Part shown: positions 15,260 through 18,784 of the stretch, piece by piece
How the letters are laid out: every line of letters begins with the position of its first letter
Numbering within the stretch: position 1 is the stretch's first letter
Assembly (NCBI GenBank): GCA_002410325.1
Contig: DHRK01000066.1
Coordinates: 1-18,784, forward strand
Source of the DNA: Syntrophomonas sp. UBA5314
GTDB taxonomy: Bacteria; Bacillota; Syntrophomonadia; Syntrophomonadales; Syntrophomonadaceae
DNA: 18,784 nt
Reading direction: 5' to 3'
Translations under genes and position numbers: made by a program
The notes under the pieces: model-generated
Told to the model about the DNA's origin: nothing
What the model saw: the letters and a program-made list of their open reading frames with translations, nothing else
Databases searched by the model: none

Positions 15260-16147
15260 TCACTCCTCCAATTTGTGTTTTGCCACATCCCGGTGTCTGG
15301 TTATGGTATTGTATCCCATCCGCTCAAACTGACGGGCCAGGTAGTCGGCCAGCACCACGGAACGATGTTGACCTCCCGTACAGCCGATGGACAGGGCCAG
15401 ATTGGTTTTGCCTTCCTTGACATAGTGCGGAATAAGAAATTTCAAAAGGTTGAGAAACCGGCGCAGAAAGGACTGGGTCGTCGGTGAATCCAATACATAG
15501 TCAATAACCTCTTGATCCTCTCCGGTTAAAGGCCGTAAACGCGGATCATAGAAGGGATTGGGTAGAAACCTTACATCGATGATTACATCTGAATCGAGCG
15601 GAATCCCCATCTTGTATCCAAAGGAAACAATATTCATCGTAAAAGCCTCACCCTTTTCATAGCTGAAAAGGCTGGTCAATTTTTCGTTTAATTTGCGAGG
15701 GGCAATGTCCGAAGTATCGATAATGACGTTGGCCCGGCCGCGAAGCTCTTCCAGCATGCTTCTTTCCAGCCGTATGGCCTGCAGCAGACTGCCGGCTTCG
15801 GAGAGGGGATGGCGGCGCCTTGTTTCCTTGAAACGCCGTACCAGGACATCATCCGAGGCTTCCAGGAACAGGATAGCGTAGCTGATGCCCTGCTGTTGGA
15901 GCTCATCCAGAGCCTGGGTAAAATCAGCAAAAAAATCGCCCCCGCGCACATCGATAACCAGGGCCACCTTGTTAATTCTACCCCCGGACTGCATGCCCAG
16001 CTCGATAAACTTGTTCATCAACACCGGCGGCAAATTGTCAACGCAGTAATAACCCAGGTCTTCTAAACAATTGATGGCCTGCGTCTTGCCTGCTCCAGAC
16101 AGACCGGTGATGATCAGTATATGCAAACCCTGGCTTTTTTCCCCCAC
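15260..16147 (-). CDS. rapZ: RapZ/YvcJ-family nucleotide-binding protein
   Basis: In E. coli RapZ is the adaptor that hands the small RNA GlmZ to RNase E and so controls GlmS; in B. subtilis YvcJ is a nucleotide-hydrolysing protein of less clear role. The 295-residue product has the Walker A motif TGLSGAGKT (14-22), a following conserved LEDLGYYCVDNLPP segment, the ETRRRHPL motif, and the C-terminal domain with FLPNPFYDPRLRPLTG and GCTGGQHRSV. The GTG start has GGAGG nine bases upstream and lies 34 bases inside the end of the PHP gene, implying translational coupling. Together with yvcK it ties this cluster to amino-sugar supply. GlmZ-like RNA is not expected in Clostridia, so the enterobacterial mechanism should not be assumed. 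Confidence 0.95.
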   Translation of the reverse strand: MGEKSQGLHILIITGLSGAGKTQAINCLEDLGYYCVDNLPPVLMNKFIELGMQSGGRINKVALVIDVRGGDFFADFTQALDELQQQGISYAILFLEASDDVLVRRFKETRRRHPLSEAGSLLQAIRLERSMLEELRGRANVIIDTSDIAPRKLNEKLTSLFSYEKGEAFTMNIVSFGYKMGIPLDSDVIIDVRFLPNPFYDPRLRPLTGEDQEVIDYVLDSPTTQSFLRRFLNLLKFLIPHYVKEGKTNLALSIGCTGGQHRSVVLADYLARQFERMGYNTITRHRDVAKHKLEE

Positions 16148-16893
16148 TCGCTTAGTCCTCCCCGGCCATCCAGGTTTACCACCCGTTCGGGATCAATACC
16201 CAGCTTTTCAATAGCCCTTTTCCCATAGTCAAGCTCCCCCACCGTATCTGGAAAATGGGCGTCGCTATTGACGACAAATTTAACTCCGATCCGATTTGCT
16301 TCCATTATATCAGAAAAACCAGGGTACTCGTGCCCGCAATTAATTTCAAATAGAACTTCTTTTTGGATGCAGGCCCTGGCCACTTCACCAACGTCTATTG
16401 CAAAGAACAGGCCCGGGTGCGACAAAATATCGAGCTCCGGATTGGCGTAAATGGCTGCCACACAGGCCTCAGTGTTGTTGATGACCGCCCGCCGGCGCTG
16501 GCCCCGGCTCAGATGGCGCAGGCTGTTTTGCAGGAAAAGCCGCGCCCCGTCCTTCAGCGAAGAAGGAATGGTATAGGGATGCATCCCGGCAATAAGCACA
16601 TCCAGGTTATCAATGGTCTTCCGGTCCAGATCCAGTTTTCCGTCCAATCCGCGAATATTGGCTTCTGCTCCTACATAGACCCTCAGGCCCTGCCGGTCGC
16701 TGGATTCTATTTTCTCCCCCAATCGATCGTAGCGGGCGGCATTTTTTACGCCGATTACGGGAACCAGAGGTCCGTGATCGGTAATGGCGATCTCCCGCAG
16801 GCCTTTCCGGCGGGCCGCCTCGATGATTTCGCGGTGGTTTTGCCGGCCGTCGCTGTTGTGAGAGTGAATATGATAATCACCGTAGAACTTCAT
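16114..16893 (-). CDS. PHP-domain metal-dependent phosphoesterase (YcdX-like)
   Basis: The polymerase-and-histidinol-phosphatase fold binds a metal cluster and hydrolyses phosphoesters; the substrate here is unknown. All expected ligand motifs are present: DYHIHSHNSDG (His8, His10, Asp15), ITDHG (His40), VGAEANI (Glu77), AGMHP (His105), LSHPG (His159) and NSDAH (Asp211, His213), so the 259-residue enzyme looks active. The layout matches the stand-alone YcdX type better than histidinol phosphatase, since no his genes are nearby. The ATG has GAGGG nine bases upstream. The 3' end overlaps rapZ by 34 bases. PHP proteins commonly precede rapZ in Clostridia, which suggests a linked but unexplained role. 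It is the first gene of the PHP-rapZ-yvcK-whiA-rpoN cluster. Confidence 0.9.
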   Translation of the reverse strand: MKFYGDYHIHSHNSDGRQNHREIIEAARRKGLREIAITDHGPLVPVIGVKNAARYDRLGEKIESSDRQGLRVYVGAEANIRGLDGKLDLDRKTIDNLDVLIAGMHPYTIPSSLKDGARLFLQNSLRHLSRGQRRRAVINNTEACVAAIYANPELDILSHPGLFFAIDVGEVARACIQKEVLFEINCGHEYPGFSDIMEANRIGVKFVVNSDAHFPDTVGELDYGKRAIEKLGIDPERVVNLDGRGGLSEWGKKARVCIY

Positions 16894-16954
16894 AGGCCGC
16901 TTCCCTCACTATACCCTTATCTTTTTATATGGTGCTCACCCGTCTACTTATGTA

Positions 16955-16967
16955 TTTACACGGTAAA
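16955..16967. promoter_or_regulatory. Short palindrome upstream of the PHP gene
   Basis: TTTAC-ACG-GTAAA is a perfect 5-base inverted repeat with a 3-base spacer, about 60-70 bases before the PHP start, in AT-rich DNA where the cluster's promoter should lie. I found no convincing -35/-10 pair here; TATAAA (16924-16929) and TATAGT are possible -10 elements without a matching -35. An operator role is only a guess. Confidence 0.2.
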
Positions 16968-16977
16968 AAATTTTTAT

Positions 16978-17008
16978 AAAAAAAACCGGCCCCGAAGGAG
17001 AGCCGGTC
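16978..17008 (-). terminator. Intrinsic terminator with UUCG tetraloop (copy A of a 25-base repeat)
   Basis: On the minus strand ACCGGC and GCCGGT form the stem, with an inner CC-TTCG-GG tetraloop that is exceptionally stable in RNA, followed directly by eight Ts. It ends transcription arriving from the surface-protein gene. The 25 bases 16984-17008 recur identically at 17158-17182, but only this copy has the T tract, so it is probably the functional terminator. Confidence 0.85.
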
Positions 17009-17034
17009 AGCTTGTAGACAAAGTCGACAAGCTG
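17008..17034. repeat. 27-base hairpin beside terminator copy A
   Basis: CAGCTTGT (17008-17015) pairs with ACAAGCTG (17027-17034), and after one mismatch GAC pairs with GTC around an AAA loop. The hairpin abuts terminator copy A and precedes the long palindrome. It contains GTCGAC, which also occurs at the far edge of that palindrome (17146-17151), so it may be one end of the same inserted unit. Confidence 0.6.
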
Positions 17035-17044
17035 CCAGAGCGAG

Positions 17045-17149
17045 CGACGGAAGCGAAGAGCAAGGCGCGCAATAGGCCCGCGATTGAGGCGTACAATAGT
17101 ACGTTGATTGAGCGGGCCTATTACGCAACGCAGCTATTCGCTTTTGTCG
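17045..17149. repeat. 105-base imperfect palindrome between duplicated terminators
   Basis: The two halves are inverted copies around 17097. Outer arms begin CGAC and share AAGCGAA (17051-17057 against TTCGCTT 17137-17143); inner arms are the perfect 11-base AATAGGCCCGC (17071-17081) and GCGGGCCTATT (17112-17122); the apex is CGTAC-AATA-GTACG (17090-17103). Between the inner arms and the apex GATTGAG occurs twice in direct orientation (17082-17088, 17106-17112), leaving an internal loop. No plausible gene lies in it. It may be a short non-autonomous mobile element, a genome-wide intergenic palindrome, or a structured RNA. It is flanked by 25-base direct repeats and is carried on the transcript of the surface-protein gene. 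Confidence 0.8.
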
Positions 17150-17157
17150 ACGGTCTG

Positions 17158-17182
17158 AACCGGCCCCGAAGGAGAGCCGGTC
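17158..17182 (-). repeat. Copy B of the 25-base terminator-stem repeat
   Basis: This is identical over 25 bases to 16984-17008, including the ACCGGC/GCCGGT stem and UUCG loop. It lies 25 bases after the stop of the surface-protein gene, where a terminator would be expected, but on the minus strand it is followed by CAGACCG rather than Ts. It is therefore probably a stem without terminator activity, created by duplication or by insertion of the palindrome. Confidence 0.85.
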
Positions 17183-17207
17183 TGTTATGTAGGTTTATTC
17201 CTTGTCT

Positions 17208-18784
17208 CTAATTGCTTTTCATCGCCTTTACCAGGGCGGTGGCCGCTTCGGCCCGGGTCATGATGTGGCCGGGCTCGTAAGCATCGGCTCCGCCTTTAAC
17301 TATAGCAAGGCCGTGGGCCAGAGCCACATATCCCAGAGAATCCGCGGATACGGCCTGGGCCTCCGGGTAGGGAAGGGAATAAATCCCCTGGGCCGAGGCG
17401 GCTCTATCCAAGCCTATGAAGCGAACCATGATCCGGGCCATGGTCTCCCGGTCCACCAATTGCGCCAGCTGTAGCTGCTCTTTTATCCATCCCCGGGAAC
17501 GCGCTTCCCGGATGAGATCATCCGGCTTGGGCTCCAGGTAGGGATCCCGTGCTTTAAGAAGGTTGGTCAAAAGGCACTGCATGGTAAGCCCCTCTTCGGG
17601 ATGGAAGGAATTCCCGTATTCTCCGAAAAGCCCAGCCTGCCCCGCCGCATTGATATCCTCCCGGGCCGGATGTCCTTCTACGTCATTGAAGGTAAAGGCG
17701 CGCTTGACCACTATCGGAGCGCCCTGCCAATCCAGCGGCTGACCACTGATGGCATCCAGTTTATCCGCCCTGGTGGAATATGCGCCGTACAGCGGTTTAT
17801 ACACCAGTCCAATCTGTTCCTGGCCGGTGAGACCGGGTTTACCGGGATCCTGACGAACTACATAGCTCAAGGTCAGAGGCTGGTCCTTGAGGAACAAATC
17901 GCTTATGTCTGGTTTGTTCAACACTCCGGCGCTGGAAGGGAAGCTGACATCCGTCCAGTTCAATTCATAAGTGATAACGGCTTTATCCTGGGTGTCTATG
18001 GTCAGATTGATGTAGTTGCTGGGGAAGGGAAGACCATTTACCACCCGATAGTAGTTAAAATAGCGCAGGGAATCCCCCTTACGGTAAGTTTGCTGCCCCT
18101 GCGGCGCCTCGTAGGCGGTCTCCTGGAAGCGGCCCGGCTGTATCTGTTTCAGGAAATCTTCCGCTGCCTGGCGGGCTTCTTCATCGCTCAGGCTGGCCGA
18201 GCCGGTTTGTCTTGACCAGTCCTGCGAAAAGCCGATGACTTCCCCGCTGCGGGCATTTACCCGGGCATTGACATAGCTGCTGCCAGGACTGCCCTCATTT
18301 TGCCAGGACAGATTCCAGACGTGCAGGTTTGAATTGCCCTCACTCACCAGGCTGCTCTGTACCAGAGAGAGGGTAGCGGGTACATCGAACCATTTTTTGA
18401 CCGCCTGTACCGCCTGTTCACTGGAGATGGCCTGGGAACTGCTGCTTACCTCTTGCTGCTCTTCCGGTGACAGAGAGCTATTTTTTTCCATGCCGCCCAT
18501 GCCGCCCATTCCGCCGGCTCTGTCATAGAGGTTTTCATTGTTAAACCAGTAATTTACCGGCTGCCCGCTGAAAGCATCGATAGCTACCGATCCATGTGCC
18601 CCCACCCGGTAAACCAGCATGGGATTCCTCTGATGGGTAAAGCCTGGTTTTATGGTTTGGGGCAGGAAGTATTGCAGCTCCAGCAGGTTGCTGGCTTCAA
18701 AAGCCTGCCGGGCCTGGTCAACGGATATGATACCGGAAGGCGAAGGCAGATCGCTGTTGGTCCAGGTGAGCGAGTAATCCAGGA
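17208..18784 (-). CDS. Surface protein with YcdB/YcdC repeats and three SLH repeats (5' end outside window)
   Basis: The frame is open to the window edge, giving 524 C-terminal residues; the in-frame ATG at 18620 is internal, because 54 upstream residues (LDYSLTWTNSDLPSPSGIIS...) continue the repeat pattern. The fragment has a YcdB-type unit at about 1-85 and a second at about 273-354, aligned by LDYSLTWTNSDLPSPSG with ITYELNWTDVSFPSSAG and by DAFSGQPVNYW with DAISGQPLDW. A GGM triplet run (about 91-98) and a Ser/Gln/Glu-rich linker lie between them. Three SLH-like repeats close the protein, starting at FNDVEGHPAREDIN, near YLEPKPDD, and at YSLPYPEAQ (ending TRAEAATALVKAM). SLH repeats anchor proteins to pyruvylated cell-wall polymers, so it is presumably exported and wall-bound; its function is unknown. 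Terminator hairpins follow. Confidence 0.88.
   Translation of the reverse strand, partial: LDYSLTWTNSDLPSPSGIISVDQARQAFEASNLLELQYFLPQTIKPGFTHQRNPMLVYRVGAHGSVAIDAFSGQPVNYWFNNENLYDRAGGMGGMGGMEKNSSLSPEEQQEVSSSSQAISSEQAVQAVKKWFDVPATLSLVQSSLVSEGNSNLHVWNLSWQNEGSPGSSYVNARVNARSGEVIGFSQDWSRQTGSASLSDEEARQAAEDFLKQIQPGRFQETAYEAPQGQQTYRKGDSLRYFNYYRVVNGLPFPSNYINLTIDTQDKAVITYELNWTDVSFPSSAGVLNKPDISDLFLKDQPLTLSYVVRQDPGKPGLTGQEQIGLVYKPLYGAYSTRADKLDAISGQPLDWQGAPIVVKRAFTFNDVEGHPAREDINAAGQAGLFGEYGNSFHPEEGLTMQCLLTNLLKARDPYLEPKPDDLIREARSRGWIKEQLQLAQLVDRETMARIMVRFIGLDRAASAQGIYSLPYPEAQAVSADSLGYVALAHGLAIVKGGADAYEPGHIMTRAEAATALVKAMKSN

Noticed and set aside
16925..17128. A 67-codon minus-strand frame covering terminator A and half of the palindrome
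   Set aside because: It reads through a terminator T tract and one arm of the palindrome, and its composition is unlike the neighbouring proteins.
16984..17182. CRISPR-like repeats
   Set aside because: There are only two copies of the 25-base repeat with one 149-base insert that is itself palindromic. No regular repeat-spacer array or cas gene is present.
1..18784. Sigma-54 -24/-12 promoters related to rpoN
   Set aside because: I looked for TGGCAC followed by TTGC at the right spacing on both strands and saw no convincing match upstream of a gene; the scan was by eye and not exhaustive.

Overview
The window is a gene-dense chromosomal segment of a low-GC-type Gram-positive bacterium, most likely a member of the Clostridia with moderate GC content. 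The evidence is a B. subtilis-like CggR repressor heading a glycolytic operon, WhiA/YvcK/RapZ as neighbours, a sigma-54 gene beside cggR, strong AGGAGG-type ribosome binding sites, several TTG/GTG starts, and a surface protein with SLH repeats (a monoderm or S-layer-bearing envelope). The species cannot be fixed from the sequence alone. Every gene I support is on the minus strand, so transcription runs from high to low coordinates; the description below follows that direction.

Right edge (18784 to 17208): the 3' part of a YcdB/YcdC-repeat surface protein with three C-terminal SLH repeats, cut by the window edge. A 314-base gap follows (17207 to 16894). It holds two identical 25-base terminator hairpins flanking a 105-base imperfect palindrome, the most unusual DNA in the window.

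Regulatory cluster (16893 to 11899): a PHP-domain phosphoesterase, rapZ (yvcJ), yvcK (glmR), whiA and rpoN, tightly packed with overlaps or short gaps and closed by an intrinsic terminator. YvcK and RapZ relatives link carbon flux to cell-wall precursor synthesis, WhiA is a division/development DNA-binding protein, and RpoN is sigma-54.

Glycolytic operon (11737 to about 4712): a 285-base control region with an extended -10 promoter, a CggR-type GGGAC/GTCCC operator downstream of the start site and further palindromes, then cggR-gapA-pgk-tpiA-gpmI-eno. This is the complete triose-phosphate to phosphoenolpyruvate branch, with its own fructose-bisphosphate-responsive repressor as first gene.

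Protein export, RNA decay and ribosome rescue (4689 to 29): secG with a possible promoter of its own and a hairpin after it, an Est30-type carboxylesterase, a possible unannotated 28-codon gene, rnr (RNase R), smpB and ssrA (tmRNA). RNase R, SmpB and tmRNA work together in trans-translation: tmRNA-SmpB frees stalled ribosomes and tags the product, and RNase R degrades the faulty mRNA. ssrA has a near-perfect sigma-A promoter and encodes the tag (A)AEDNFALAA.

The protein-coding genes belong to known families. I did not find a wholly new multi-gene system. The best leads are the palindrome between duplicated terminators, the small ORF between est and rnr, the layered palindromes in the cggR control region and the doubtful yvcK start codon.
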